DNA of 64,000 nt from CBDCCT01 sp965214995 (GTDB taxonomy: Bacteria > Deinococcota > Deinococci > Deinococcales > Trueperaceae): the NCBI GenBank assembly GCA_965214995.1, contig CBDCCT010000002.1, forward strand, positions 5,642,001 through 5,706,000. The letters run 5' to 3'. The translations under genes were made by a program, and so were the position numbers. Positions 25,473 through 33,754 of this stretch are shown in pieces. The number at the start of each line of letters is the position of its first letter. The stretch's first letter is position 1. The notes under the pieces are model-generated. The model saw only the letters and a program-made list of their open reading frames with translations, was not told the DNA's origin and did no database searches.

Positions 25473-26633
25473 CTAAGCGGGAACGCGGTACGCCTCGATA
25501 AGAATTTCAGCCACCTCGGGGCGGCTGAATTCCGCGGGGGGCATTTGACCGTTCGCCAGCATCTCGCGCACCTTGGTGCCCGACAGGAAGACGTGCTTTT
25601 CCTTGCCGTGGGGGCAGGTTTTGGCCGAGGCCATCGCCTCGCACGCCTTGCAGTAGAAGGAGTGCTCGAACTTGAGGGGTTGGATGGCAAGCTCGGAGCC
25701 GTCAAACCTATCAAAAATGGCCTGCGCGTCGTAGGTGCCGTAGTAGTCGCCGACGCCCGCGTGGTCGCGCCCGACGATGAAGTGGGTGCAGCCGTAGTTC
25801 TGCCTCGAGACGGCGTGAAGGATGGCTTCACGCGGTCCCGCGTAGCGCATGGCGGCGGGGTAGACGCCCAAAAAGACGCGGTCTTGCGGGTAGTAGTTTT
25901 CAAGAATCGCGTGGTAGCACCGCATCCGTACGTCGGCGTCGATGTCGTCGGACTTGGTCGTGCCCACCAGGGGGTTGATGAAGAGTCCGTCAACGGTCTC
26001 CAAAGCCACTTTGGTCAGGTACTCGTGGGCGCGGTGGATGGGGTTGCGCGTTTGGAAAGCGACCACCGTGTTCCAACCCCGCTCGGCAAACGCGGCGCGG
26101 GTCTGCTGGGGCGTGAACAGGTAGTCCTGAAACTCGCTTTTGGGCATGTCCGCGACGAGCGAGACGGGGCCGCCCAAGTAGACCAGCCCAGCTTCCCGCA
26201 TCGCCTGGACGCCGGGGTGCGCCGCGTCGGCGGTGCCGTAGACCTTTTCGGCCTCCCGCGTCTGGTCGGGGGTATATTTGCTGGTCACGGTCATGACCGC
26301 GAGGATGTCGCCGCTGGGTCCCGCCAAGGCAATCTCGCGGTCGAGGCGGTATTTGTCGGCACCCGCCTCCGGGACTTGCAGGGTGATGGGGATGCTCCAG
26401 GCGGAGCCGCTCGAGAGCCGCATGTCGTTCACGATGCTCGCGTAGTCTTCTTCGCCAACGAACCCGGTGAGGGGGCTGTAGACGCCCGTGGCGAGACATT
26501 CCAAATCGGCTAAGTTACGCTCCGACAGGGTCAGCCGGGGCAGCGCGTGGGCGTTTTCAAAGGCCCGCTGGCGCTCCGCGCCCTGAAGGGTGCGGTCGAC
26601 GAGCGTGCCGCCGTGAGGACGAATCAAATTCAT
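25473..26633 (-). CDS. sat: Sulfate adenylyltransferase (ATP sulfurylase)
   Basis: 386 residues, the homo-oligomeric Sat type, not CysDN. It makes APS from ATP and sulfate. The ATP-binding motif QTRNPIHRAHE lies near residue 193, GVYPAAMRYAGPREAILHA and FIVGRDHAGVGDYYG follow, and a cysteine/histidine cluster CKACEAMASAKTCPHGKEKH near 325-345 matches the zinc-binding site seen in thermophilic and many bacterial Sat enzymes. The ATG has an AAAGGAGT ribosome-binding site. It is followed by cysC, so the product is channelled to PAPS. Confidence 0.95.
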   Translation of the reverse strand: MNLIRPHGGTLVDRTLQGAERQRAFENAHALPRLTLSERNLADLECLATGVYSPLTGFVGEEDYASIVNDMRLSSGSAWSIPITLQVPEAGADKYRLDREIALAGPSGDILAVMTVTSKYTPDQTREAEKVYGTADAAHPGVQAMREAGLVYLGGPVSLVADMPKSEFQDYLFTPQQTRAAFAERGWNTVVAFQTRNPIHRAHEYLTKVALETVDGLFINPLVGTTKSDDIDADVRMRCYHAILENYYPQDRVFLGVYPAAMRYAGPREAILHAVSRQNYGCTHFIVGRDHAGVGDYYGTYDAQAIFDRFDGSELAIQPLKFEHSFYCKACEAMASAKTCPHGKEKHVFLSGTKVREMLANGQMPPAEFSRPEVAEILIEAYRVPA

Positions 26634-26849
26634 GGGTTACTCCTTTTCCGGATGTTTTCTGGCGCTTCTGTCATGCTTGTGGCGCAAACGCCGCAGAAGC
26701 TCGCGTGTTTGTATGGCTCATGCGTCACAATCCGGACGTGATTTAGCACGTGTTCCGTGACAAACGGGGGTGAATACCAACAGACGTTCAAACCTTCCTA
26801 GAGCGCAGTATATAGGGCGTGACCACGCGCGTAAAGGGCAGCCGCCACT

Positions 26850-27719
26850 CTACCTTACAGCGGCGAGCGCATCCTGCCAGGGCGAGGTTCCCTCGGATCT
26901 ACCGCTCACCAAAAAGAACGGGTTGAGCAGGTTTTCTTTGTTGTAGTGCAATGCTTGGCCCTCGAGGTCCGTGACCTTCCCCCCCGCGACTTCGACCACG
27001 CACTGCGCGGCGGCGGTGTCCCACTCCATCGTGGGGCCGAAACGCGGGTAGAGGTGCGCTGCGCCTTCAGCCACCAGACACAGTTTAAGCGCGCTACCGA
27101 TTGAGACGAGGTCAATCTCGCCAATGCGCGCGTCTTCGCGTAAACGCGTCACAAAGGCTTCCGTCTGAGCGCCCGCGTGAGAGCGGCTGGCGACCAGACG
27201 CAGGGCGCCCTCGGTGTAATGCTGTGTGCGAATGGGCAAAGCTTCACCTCCGTTGGCGCGCTTGAACGCACCGAGGGACGCAGCGGCCCAGTAGGTACTC
27301 TTAAGAGCGGGCGCGTGAACCACGCCGAGAATGGGCTTACCCTCCCGCACGAGCGCGATGTTGACGGTGAATTCGCCGTTGCGTTTGACGAACTCCTTGG
27401 TTCCGTCCAGGGGGTCGACGAGCCAGAAAAGAGACCAGGCCCGGCGCTCACTGTAGGGCACCGCCTTGGATTCCTCGGACAGCACGGGGATGTGGGGCGT
27501 CAGCGCCTCCAAGCGCGCCTTGATAAGGCGGTGCGAGGCAAGGTCGGCACGGGTAAGGGGCGAGTCGTCCTCCTTGTAGCGGGTGCCTAAGTCGGCCCCG
27601 GCGTAGACCTCCATCACCGCCTCGCCCGCGCTTTCGGCGGTGGCGACGATGTCGGACAAAAGGGTGTTCATATCTTTTGGTACTTCCGTCTCTGCTGTGA
27701 TCGAGGTTGCTAAATTCAT
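26850..27719 (-). CDS. cysQ: 3'(2'),5'-bisphosphate nucleotidase
   Basis: 289 residues of the inositol-monophosphatase superfamily. CysQ hydrolyses PAP (or PAPS) to AMP (or APS) and so removes the by-product of sulfotransferases or PAPS reductase. Metal-binding elements are LSEESK near residue 80, the motif DPLDGTKEFVKRNGEF near 100, and EWDTAAAQCVVEVAGG near 240. The ATG at 27719 is preceded by AAGGAG; an internal ATG 16 codons later lacks such a site. It lies between the permease and sat genes with gaps of 98 and 216 nt on the same strand. Confidence 0.92.
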   Translation of the reverse strand: MNLATSITAETEVPKDMNTLLSDIVATAESAGEAVMEVYAGADLGTRYKEDDSPLTRADLASHRLIKARLEALTPHIPVLSEESKAVPYSERRAWSLFWLVDPLDGTKEFVKRNGEFTVNIALVREGKPILGVVHAPALKSTYWAAASLGAFKRANGGEALPIRTQHYTEGALRLVASRSHAGAQTEAFVTRLREDARIGEIDLVSIGSALKLCLVAEGAAHLYPRFGPTMEWDTAAAQCVVEVAGGKVTDLEGQALHYNKENLLNPFFLVSGRSEGTSPWQDALAAVR

Positions 27720-27817
27720 ACCTACTCCTTTGGGGTTGGGTAAAGGTTGGCGACACCAGAATTAAACGTTTCGCACAACGGGAAGTGTCGTCAGAAGTTT
27801 CACACATGGACCCACAG

Positions 27818-29587
27818 TCAAAAGTTCCACACGAACGGAATAATGAGAACCGCGACGACGGCCGTTAGCAGGTTGAGGGGCAAGCCGATTTTGAGGTAAT
27901 CGGTAAAGCGGTAGCCGCCGGGGCCGTAGACCATGAGGTTGGTCTGGTAGCCGATAGGCGTGGCGAAGCTTGCGGACGCGCCCATCATGATGGCGATAAC
28001 GAAGGGCATGAAGTTGACGCCTAAGGCGTTCGCCAAGGTGAGCGCGACGGGGAACATGAGCACCGCCGCCGCGTTGTTGGTCACGACCGCGGTAAAAAAG
28101 GCGGTGATGGCGTAGACGACGGCCAGACCTATCCAGGGGTTGCTCCCGGCCAAGGCGATGAGCGTGCCCGCGACCGCGCCCGCCGCCCCGGTCACCTCGA
28201 GCGCCCGCCCCAAGCCGAGCGAGGCGGCGATCACGATGAGCACGCTCCAGTCGATGCTCCGCCGCGCCACCGCGCCCGTGCAGCAGCGCGTGGCGACGGT
28301 GAGCGCCGCCGCGAGCAGGGAGGCCTGGAGCATGGAGAAAAGCCCAAAGCCGACCGTGAGCACGAGCCCCAAAAGGATGGCGGCGGCGACGAACGCGCGG
28401 TCGTGCCGGAGCGGGTGAGAGTTCTCGACGGTGCTCACCAAAAAAAAGTCGCTCGAGTTCCGCTGCCGCGCCGCGAAGTTCGGCTGCGCCTCGAGCAGCA
28501 GCGTGTCCCCCGGCTGGAGCACGATGTCGCCGATTTTTTTGTGGATTCTTTCGCCGTTGCGCGCCACCGCGATGACCACCGCGTCGTATACCGAGCGAAA
28601 GCGGCCCTCGCGTATGGTCTTGCCGACGAGCGGGCAAGAACTCGACACCACCGCCTCGACGAGCGTGCGCTTGACCCGGGGCGCGTTGAGCTTGAAAAGC
28701 TGGTCGGTCGCGGGCAACAGTCCGCGGATTTTTTGCAACTCGACAATCGACTCGACCACGCCGACGAACACGAGCCGGTCGCCCCCTTGCAGCCGCTCCT
28801 GGGGGGACACGGCGGGCATCACGTTGCCGCCGCGCTCGATTTCGGCTAAGTAAGCGCTCGGCAGGTGACGCAGACCCGCCTCCTCGATGGTCTTACCCAC
28901 CAAGGGGCTCGCGTCCGCCACGAGCAGCTCGAGCGTGTACTCGCGCGGGTTGCTGAAGAGGCTCGTGGTGGTCTGACGGTCGGGAAGCAGCCTGCGCGAC
29001 GCGAGGACGATAAAGCTTACCCCCACCAGCAGGGTGGGCAGCCCCACCCAAGCGAGCTCGAACATGTGAAGCGTCGGCAGGTCGGTGGTGGTAATAAGCA
29101 GGCCGTTGACGACCAAGTTGGTGCTCGTCCCGATGAGCGTCAGCGTGCCCCCCAGGATGGCCGCGTACGAGAGCGGGATCATCAGTTTCGACACCGCCAG
29201 CTTGTAGCGCTTCGACAGGTCGCTCACCGCGGGAATAAGCATCGCCACGACGGGCGTGTTGTTCAAAAAAGCGCTGAGAACGGCGACGGGCACCATGATC
29301 CTTAGCTGCGCGCCGGTCATCGACTTGGGCCGACCCAGAAGCCGCTGCCCGATCCACTGGACGCCGCCAGTTTCTTGCAGCCCCGCGACCACCACATAAA
29401 GCGCCGCCACCGTGATCATGCCGGGATTGGCAAAGCCCGCGAGCGCGTCTCCCGGCGAAAGCACACCCAGCGTGAGCAGCAGCGTCAACCCGCCCATGAA
29501 AACGATGTCGGCCCCCACCCGGGTGAAAACCAGCATACCCAGCACGGAAGCAACCACAAAAAGCGCAAACCAGGCGTCTAAGCCCAT
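27818..29587 (-). CDS. SLC13-type sulfate/anion permease with RCK_C (TrkA-C) domains
   Basis: 589 residues. Two blocks of membrane helices (about residues 1-180 and 400-589) flank a soluble middle with two TrkA-C-like domains (YTLELLVADASPLVGKTIEEA and VKRTLVEAVVSSSCPLVGKTIREG). FLNNTPVVAMLIPAV with GTSTNLVVNG in the first block and TNNAAAVLMFPVALTLA with MMGASASFATPIGYQTNLMVYG in the second are the paired substrate-site motifs of the divalent-anion/sodium symporter group. Many proteins of this architecture transport sulfate, and position upstream of cysQ, sat and cysC supports that here. Other anions such as thiosulfate or molybdate remain possible. Confidence 0.85.
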   Translation of the reverse strand: MGLDAWFALFVVASVLGMLVFTRVGADIVFMGGLTLLLTLGVLSPGDALAGFANPGMITVAALYVVVAGLQETGGVQWIGQRLLGRPKSMTGAQLRIMVPVAVLSAFLNNTPVVAMLIPAVSDLSKRYKLAVSKLMIPLSYAAILGGTLTLIGTSTNLVVNGLLITTTDLPTLHMFELAWVGLPTLLVGVSFIVLASRRLLPDRQTTTSLFSNPREYTLELLVADASPLVGKTIEEAGLRHLPSAYLAEIERGGNVMPAVSPQERLQGGDRLVFVGVVESIVELQKIRGLLPATDQLFKLNAPRVKRTLVEAVVSSSCPLVGKTIREGRFRSVYDAVVIAVARNGERIHKKIGDIVLQPGDTLLLEAQPNFAARQRNSSDFFLVSTVENSHPLRHDRAFVAAAILLGLVLTVGFGLFSMLQASLLAAALTVATRCCTGAVARRSIDWSVLIVIAASLGLGRALEVTGAAGAVAGTLIALAGSNPWIGLAVVYAITAFFTAVVTNNAAAVLMFPVALTLANALGVNFMPFVIAIMMGASASFATPIGYQTNLMVYGPGGYRFTDYLKIGLPLNLLTAVVAVLIIPFVWNF

Positions 29588-30001
29588 GTCAAACTTCCAT
29601 CAACGGGCTTAGAATTATTTTGTCCGCCTCGAGGCGAGGGTAGCCGACACATACGAGTAGCGATTGTACGCTCTTCTCTGTTGGATCGGTTCAGATTTGT
29701 CACTTAGGTTTCACATCTGAGCCCAACATGCTTCGGACCTACAGCTCGGTATGTTTCTCGAGCCCACGTCGACACGAGCACGCGTCACTGAGAAAAATGA
29801 GTTTAACCTTAACGCCAAAGCCGAGGGATAGAACCACCGCCTTTGTGCATCATTATGAGAAAGCGGCTACGTACAGAAACCTACATGTGACACAGCTATT
29901 TGTGAGTGGATCACCCTTCTTTTTTTGGTAAATCTATTATGAAAACCACATAAAGCTCATATGACAGGTGATAAGTTTTCGCCAGGGGGAAGTACACGAA
30001 C
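29588..30001. other. Intergenic region, AT-richer
   Basis: About 410 nt between the divergent permease gene and the structured leader. Base composition is noticeably less GC-rich than the coding regions. A 67-codon open frame at 29728-29931 has no ribosome-binding site and unremarkable content, so I do not call it. Promoters for both flanking units are expected here, but I could not select one with confidence. Confidence 0.4.
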
Positions 30002-30180
30002 GCTCCACCCGCTTCATAGTCTGGGCGTCTATGGCGGACGGAGCAAAAAACACAACCAGTCAGTGACGCAAGCGTCGGTTACCGCCTCGCGTGGTTGCCG
30101 TCCCTGGTAGGGCGTTAATGGAGCAGGTGTGGAAGTACAAGCACCTTACGCCCTTTCCAAAACCGTCTGCTGGTTGTGTA
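30002..30180 (+). promoter_or_regulatory. Highly structured 5' leader RNA, unclassified
   Basis: First comes an interrupted hairpin: GCTCC/GGAGC (30002-30006 with 30040-30044), CCGC/GCGG, and CATAG/CTATG around a 9-nt loop. Then a 10-bp closing stem ACACAACCAG (30050-30059) pairs with CTGGTTGTGT (30170-30179). It encloses GACG/CGTC (30065-30076), ACCGC/GTGGT (30081-30095) and a two-part stem AGGGCGT/ACGCCCT (30109-30115 with 30148-30154) plus AGGTG/CACCT. The closing strand ends 8 nt before a strong AAGGAGG ribosome-binding site. This multi-helix junction placed against a ribosome-binding site is the layout of a riboswitch or structured leader. I could not match it to a known class. Confidence 0.5.
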
Positions 30181-30201
30181 AAACCATAAGGAGGATAGCT
30201 G

Positions 30202-30297
30202 ATGACACACAGAACAACTTGGATAACGACGCGCACTTATTGTAGGGGGACCCAGGTCTCGCCGTCATCGACGTCCGTGCAAAGCAGGATTGGGTAG
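30202..30297 (+). CDS. 31-residue leader peptide, putative
   Basis: An ATG at 30202 follows a near-perfect AAGGAGG ribosome-binding site (30188-30194) with 7-nt spacing, the best in this part of the window. The frame encodes 31 residues rich in Thr, Ser and Arg (begins MTHRTTWITTRTYC) and stops at TAG 30295-30297. The stop overlaps the GTG at 30297 of the next frame (TAGTG), and the lipoprotein ATG is 9 nt further. This arrangement suggests translational coupling, with ribosomes loaded here reaching the lipoprotein start, which lacks a good site of its own. I do not recognise the peptide; it may have no function of its own. Confidence 0.45.
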   Translation: MTHRTTWITTRTYCRGTQVSPSSTSVQSRIG

Positions 30298-30305
30298 TGG
30301 GGTCT

Positions 30306-32270
30306 ATGAAGCGTCAAAAAGCTTTTTTAGGGCTGTTTGTTGCGGCAAGCTTATTTTTAGCGGGATGTCAGACCCAGTCCCCCGAAGTCGACGCCTTGGT
30401 CAACAGCGTCTCGAGCCTCACCCTGATGAACGCGGACACGGACAGGCCCATTAGCGGCTTTGACCCCATCCCCAACGGGGCAACGCTCGACTTCAACAAA
30501 TTGCCGACGCGGAATCTTAACATCCGAGCCAACGTGGGGAACGTCGGCAGCGTCCGTTTTGCGCTCGACAGCAACAAAAATTATCGCACCGAGAACAACG
30601 CGCCTTACGCCCTGGCGGGCAACAGCGGCAGCAACTACTTCGACTGGACGCCGAGCGCCGGGAAGCACACGCTCACCGTAACCGCCTACGCCAGGTCCAA
30701 CGCGCAGGGGACCGCAGGCCGGGCGAAAACGGTCACGTTCAACGTCGTCAACGGTGGGGGCGGTTCCAGCGCGCCGCCCAGCGCACCCCCCCCCAACGCG
30801 CCGCCTTCGTCATACAACAATCTCGAGCAGGTTTATGTTGACGCCGGCCGCGGCTCCGACCGCAACCCGGGCACCTCAGGCCAACCCTTTAAAACGCTCA
30901 ACAAAGGGCTCGAAAAGGCGCTGAGCAACCGCAGGAGCGGCAAAGGGACGAACATCCGCATCTACCCCGGCACCTACCGCGAGTCCATTGACAGGTACGC
31001 CAGTAGCAGCGGCAAGCCCATCGTTTTTGAGTCCATCCAGCCCGGCAAGGCCATCCTTTCGGGCTCGGAGGTGTGGACGGGCTGGAGCTGCTCCTCGGGC
31101 GTGTGCAGCCACCGCTGGCCTTACAATTGGGGAACGGCCTCGACGAACGACAGAAACAAGAGTGCGCTCTCACGCAGACGCGAAATGGTCATCGTCAACG
31201 GCAAGAACTTAGATCAAACGCTGTCTAGGTCCAGTCTCTCAGCCGGGTCTTTTTACGTCGACGAAAGAGCCGACAAAATTTTTATCAAACCCCCCAGCGG
31301 CGTCAACCTCAATAGCGCAACCGTCGAGGTGGCAACGCGCGCAACCTTGTTCAAGACAACCAAGCTCAACAACGTGGTTTTAAAAGGTTTGGTACTCCAG
31401 CACTCCTCCTCGCAGTGGGACGCGGCCATAGAAATCATCAATCAGAAAGACGTGCTGCTCGAGGGTGTAGACATCAAGTGGAACGGTAACAAAGCGTTCC
31501 ATGTTGCCCAGGGTAGGGACATCACCTTCCGCAACACCTCCTGGACCAACAACGGGGGTGCCTGGGCCATGTGGAAGGTGCGCGGCTTGCGTTTGGAGAA
31601 CACCGAGGGCTCCTATAACAACTGGCGCGACCGGAGGGGCAGACAGGGCAACTACGGGGGCGACGACGGCAAGTTCATGTTCATCCACGATGTGGTCGTT
31701 CGCAATCACAGAGCCGTCGGGAACTACTTGAACGGTCTTTGGTTCGACACCGATGCGAAGAACGTGACGATAGACCGGCTCTACGCCTGCAACAACTCCG
31801 CTGGCGGCTTTAAGCTAGAGGCGAGCGTGGGCCCCGTCAAGATGACCAACAGCACCATATGCAACAACGGCCGAGGCGGTCTCAGAATCAACGGCACGCA
31901 CAACCTGACCCTCGAGCGCAACACCATCGAAAACAACGATGAGTCTCAGCTCTACCTGTGGTACGGACCAAGGAGTTACACGGACTTCGAGACGGGCCGC
32001 CGCTACACCTTGGAGCTCGAGAACTGGACGGTCAAGAACAACGTCATTCAGGGCAGGGGCAACCAACTGCTTTGGCAGATTTCGGCGGGTACGAGGCCGG
32101 CAAAGAAGTTCTACAACACCTCCACCATCGACTACAACCGTTACGCCCAGACGAACAGTAGAACCGTGTTCAAGAACTACGGGCTCCAAGGTGCCAACAT
32201 GACCTTTGACGTGTGGAGGAACAAATCGGGCAAGGGTAAGAACTCGAGCTTTTCCTCCCGGCAGAGGTAG
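30306..32270 (+). CDS. Lipoprotein with Ig-like domain and right-handed parallel beta-helix
   Basis: 654 residues from the ATG at 30306 (an in-frame GTG lies 9 nt upstream). The signal peptide ends in the lipobox LFLAGC with the lipidated Cys21. Residues about 35-145 repeat the Ig-like domain of the protein at 23644 (SLTLMNADTDRPISGFDPI to KTVTFNVVNG). A Gly/Ser/Pro/Ala linker follows. From about 175 the sequence YVDAGRGSDRNPGTSGQPFKTL opens a DUF1565-like region, then a beta-helix with repeated short strands (LLEGVDIKWNGNKAFHVAQG, TIDRLYACNNSAGGFKLEA). Such folds occur in polysaccharide lyases, epimerases and adhesins; a role on a surface glycan is plausible but unproven. A terminator follows at 32310. 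Confidence 0.8.
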   Translation: MKRQKAFLGLFVAASLFLAGCQTQSPEVDALVNSVSSLTLMNADTDRPISGFDPIPNGATLDFNKLPTRNLNIRANVGNVGSVRFALDSNKNYRTENNAPYALAGNSGSNYFDWTPSAGKHTLTVTAYARSNAQGTAGRAKTVTFNVVNGGGGSSAPPSAPPPNAPPSSYNNLEQVYVDAGRGSDRNPGTSGQPFKTLNKGLEKALSNRRSGKGTNIRIYPGTYRESIDRYASSSGKPIVFESIQPGKAILSGSEVWTGWSCSSGVCSHRWPYNWGTASTNDRNKSALSRRREMVIVNGKNLDQTLSRSSLSAGSFYVDERADKIFIKPPSGVNLNSATVEVATRATLFKTTKLNNVVLKGLVLQHSSSQWDAAIEIINQKDVLLEGVDIKWNGNKAFHVAQGRDITFRNTSWTNNGGAWAMWKVRGLRLENTEGSYNNWRDRRGRQGNYGGDDGKFMFIHDVVVRNHRAVGNYLNGLWFDTDAKNVTIDRLYACNNSAGGFKLEASVGPVKMTNSTICNNGRGGLRINGTHNLTLERNTIENNDESQLYLWYGPRSYTDFETGRRYTLELENWTVKNNVIQGRGNQLLWQISAGTRPAKKFYNTSTIDYNRYAQTNSRTVFKNYGLQGANMTFDVWRNKSGKGKNSSFSSRQR

Positions 32271-32309
32271 AACCCTAGCTAGCGTATAGCAAGCCAGCAC
32301 ATAGACTCT

Positions 32310-32345
32310 GAGAGGACTTGATTCACAAGTCCTCTCGTTATTTTC
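32310..32345 (+). terminator. Rho-independent terminator
   Basis: An 11-bp perfect stem GAGAGGACTTG / CAAGTCCTCTC (32310-32320 with 32326-32336) has a 5-nt loop and is followed by GTTATTTT. It lies 40 nt after the lipoprotein stop and should end that transcript. Confidence 0.85.
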
Positions 32346-32520
32346 ATACCCCTGCGCCAAGTTTGGAACCCCTTGATATCTCTAATGGGTGCGTAGACGA
32401 ACAGCTTAGTGAGATGAGACTTAAGGTAAGGCCAGCGCAACTGTACCTCTCAAAGCACGCCGCCACGGAGCCACCAAGTGGGCTTTCGTATGTTTTCAGC
32501 ACAAGATTTCTGGGCACCAG

Positions 32521-32658
32521 TGCTCCTTGTTACAACCGAGCGTGGGCACCCTGCCGCACGCAAAGATGATGCGCGCCACCGGGCTGCTGGGCACCGAGGT
32601 AACGCCGGTCGTGCGTAAAAAAATCGGACGGCGCAACGCGGCGACGCCCGCGCTGTAA
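32521..32658 (+). pseudogene. Remnant of a luciferase-like (LLM) flavin-dependent oxidoreductase, C-terminus
   Basis: An open stretch of about 45 codons without a start reads LLQPSVGTLPHAKMMRATG then LLGTEVTPVVRKKIGRRNA and ends at TAA 32656-32658. The pattern G-LPH-K-M-R followed by LFGTEV-P-VRK is the usual C-terminal helix of luciferase-like monooxygenases. Upstream sequence shows no continuation in any frame, so only the tail of the gene survives. The assignment is from pattern memory and is moderate. The remaining 175 nt between the terminator at 32345 and this remnant shows nothing else. Confidence 0.45.
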
Positions 32659-32670
32659 ACTTGAAGAGTG

Positions 32671-33711
32671 ATGACCGCGCTGCTTTACGGCTCCTACGGC
32701 TATACGGGCAATTTAATTGCGCGGGAGGCTGTCAGGCGCGGCTTAAAGCCCATCCTGGCAGGGCGCGACGCGGAGAAGCTCGAGCCCCAGGCGCTCAGGT
32801 TGGGGCTCGAGGGGCGCGTTTTCTCTCTTGATAATTCTGAGAGAGTCGCCGAGCAGCTTGACGGCGTGACCGCGGTGCTCCACTGCGCCGGGCCTTTCTC
32901 TAAAACCGCGCAGCCGATGGCGGAGGCGTGTTTAAGGACGGGTGTTCACTACCTCGACATTACCGGCGAGATTGGCGTGTTCGAGGCGCTGGCGGGGTGG
33001 GACGCGCGGGCGCGTGAGGCCGGGGTCATGCTCCTGCCGGGCGTCGGGTTCGACGTGGTGCCCTCTGACTGCCTCGCCGCGCACCTTAAAAAGAGGCTGC
33101 CGAGCGCGGCGCGCCTCAGATTGGCGTTCGAGGGGCTCGGCGGGGTCTCGAGGGGCACCGCCCGGACCGCCCTGGAGAGTTTTGTGGGCGGCGCGGTGAG
33201 GCGGGACGGCGACATTACAACCGTGCCCGCCGCCTTTAAGACCCGGCGGGTGGACTTTGGCGAGGGCCCGCGGCAAACCGTCACCATCCCCTGGGGCGAC
33301 GTGGCGACCGCCTACCACAGCACGGGGATTCCCGACATCGAGGTCTACATGGCCGCGCCGGAGCGCCTGGTGTGGGCGCTGCGGGCGAGCCGCTACTTAG
33401 GCCCGCTCCTTTACAAAGGCCCGGTGCGGCGTTTTCTGGAGGCGCGCATCGACAGAGGCCCCGCCGGGCCGGATGAGGCGACCCGGGAGGGGGGCCGGAC
33501 TCTTCTCTGGGGCGAGGTCACGGACAAAGCGGGAGGGCGGGCCGAGGCGCGGATGAAAACGCCCGAAGGTTATAAGCTGACGGTGCTCACTTCTTTGCTC
33601 GTTTTGGAGAAGGTGCTGGCGAGAGAGGTCAGGGTAGGGTTTCAGACGCCTGCGACGGCTTACGGTGCCGACTTCGTTTTAGATATTGACGGGGTCGAGC
33701 GGTGGGGCTAG
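32671..33711 (+). CDS. Saccharopine dehydrogenase family protein (trans-acting enoyl reductase-like)
   Basis: 346 residues. The N-terminal Rossmann fold starts with LLYGSYGYTGNLIAREAVRRG, then ILAGRDAEKLEPQA and LHCAGPFSKTAQPMAEACL, with YLDITGEI and MLLPGVGFDVVPSDCLAAHL. These features are typical of the NAD(P)-binding saccharopine-dehydrogenase-like group that includes mycobacterial trans-acting enoyl reductase. The true substrate is unknown; lysine metabolism is unlikely for this subfamily. A GTG three bases before the ATG (32668) is an equally possible start. A TAAACT box lies 8-12 nt upstream. The gene stands alone, convergent with the nudix gene. Confidence 0.8.
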   Translation: MTALLYGSYGYTGNLIAREAVRRGLKPILAGRDAEKLEPQALRLGLEGRVFSLDNSERVAEQLDGVTAVLHCAGPFSKTAQPMAEACLRTGVHYLDITGEIGVFEALAGWDARAREAGVMLLPGVGFDVVPSDCLAAHLKKRLPSAARLRLAFEGLGGVSRGTARTALESFVGGAVRRDGDITTVPAAFKTRRVDFGEGPRQTVTIPWGDVATAYHSTGIPDIEVYMAAPERLVWALRASRYLGPLLYKGPVRRFLEARIDRGPAGPDEATREGGRTLLWGEVTDKAGGRAEARMKTPEGYKLTVLTSLLVLEKVLAREVRVGFQTPATAYGADFVLDIDGVERWG

Positions 33712-33754
33712 CCGCCGGTCTCCCCTGCCGCCCCCGGCTTCATCCACGGCTCGC

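Noticed and set aside
29728..29931. 67-codon frame upstream of the structured leader
   Set aside because: No ribosome-binding site and AT-rich composition unlike coding DNA in this genome.
30002..30050. Hairpin followed by six A residues, considered as a terminator
   Set aside because: A terminator needs T residues after the hairpin on the transcribed strand; here they are As on the plus strand and precede the hairpin on the minus strand.
30060..30180. Possible c-di-GMP-I (GEMM) riboswitch, because of GACGCAA and GGTTACCG words
   Set aside because: The words are in the wrong order and spacing, and the helices do not follow the GEMM layout.
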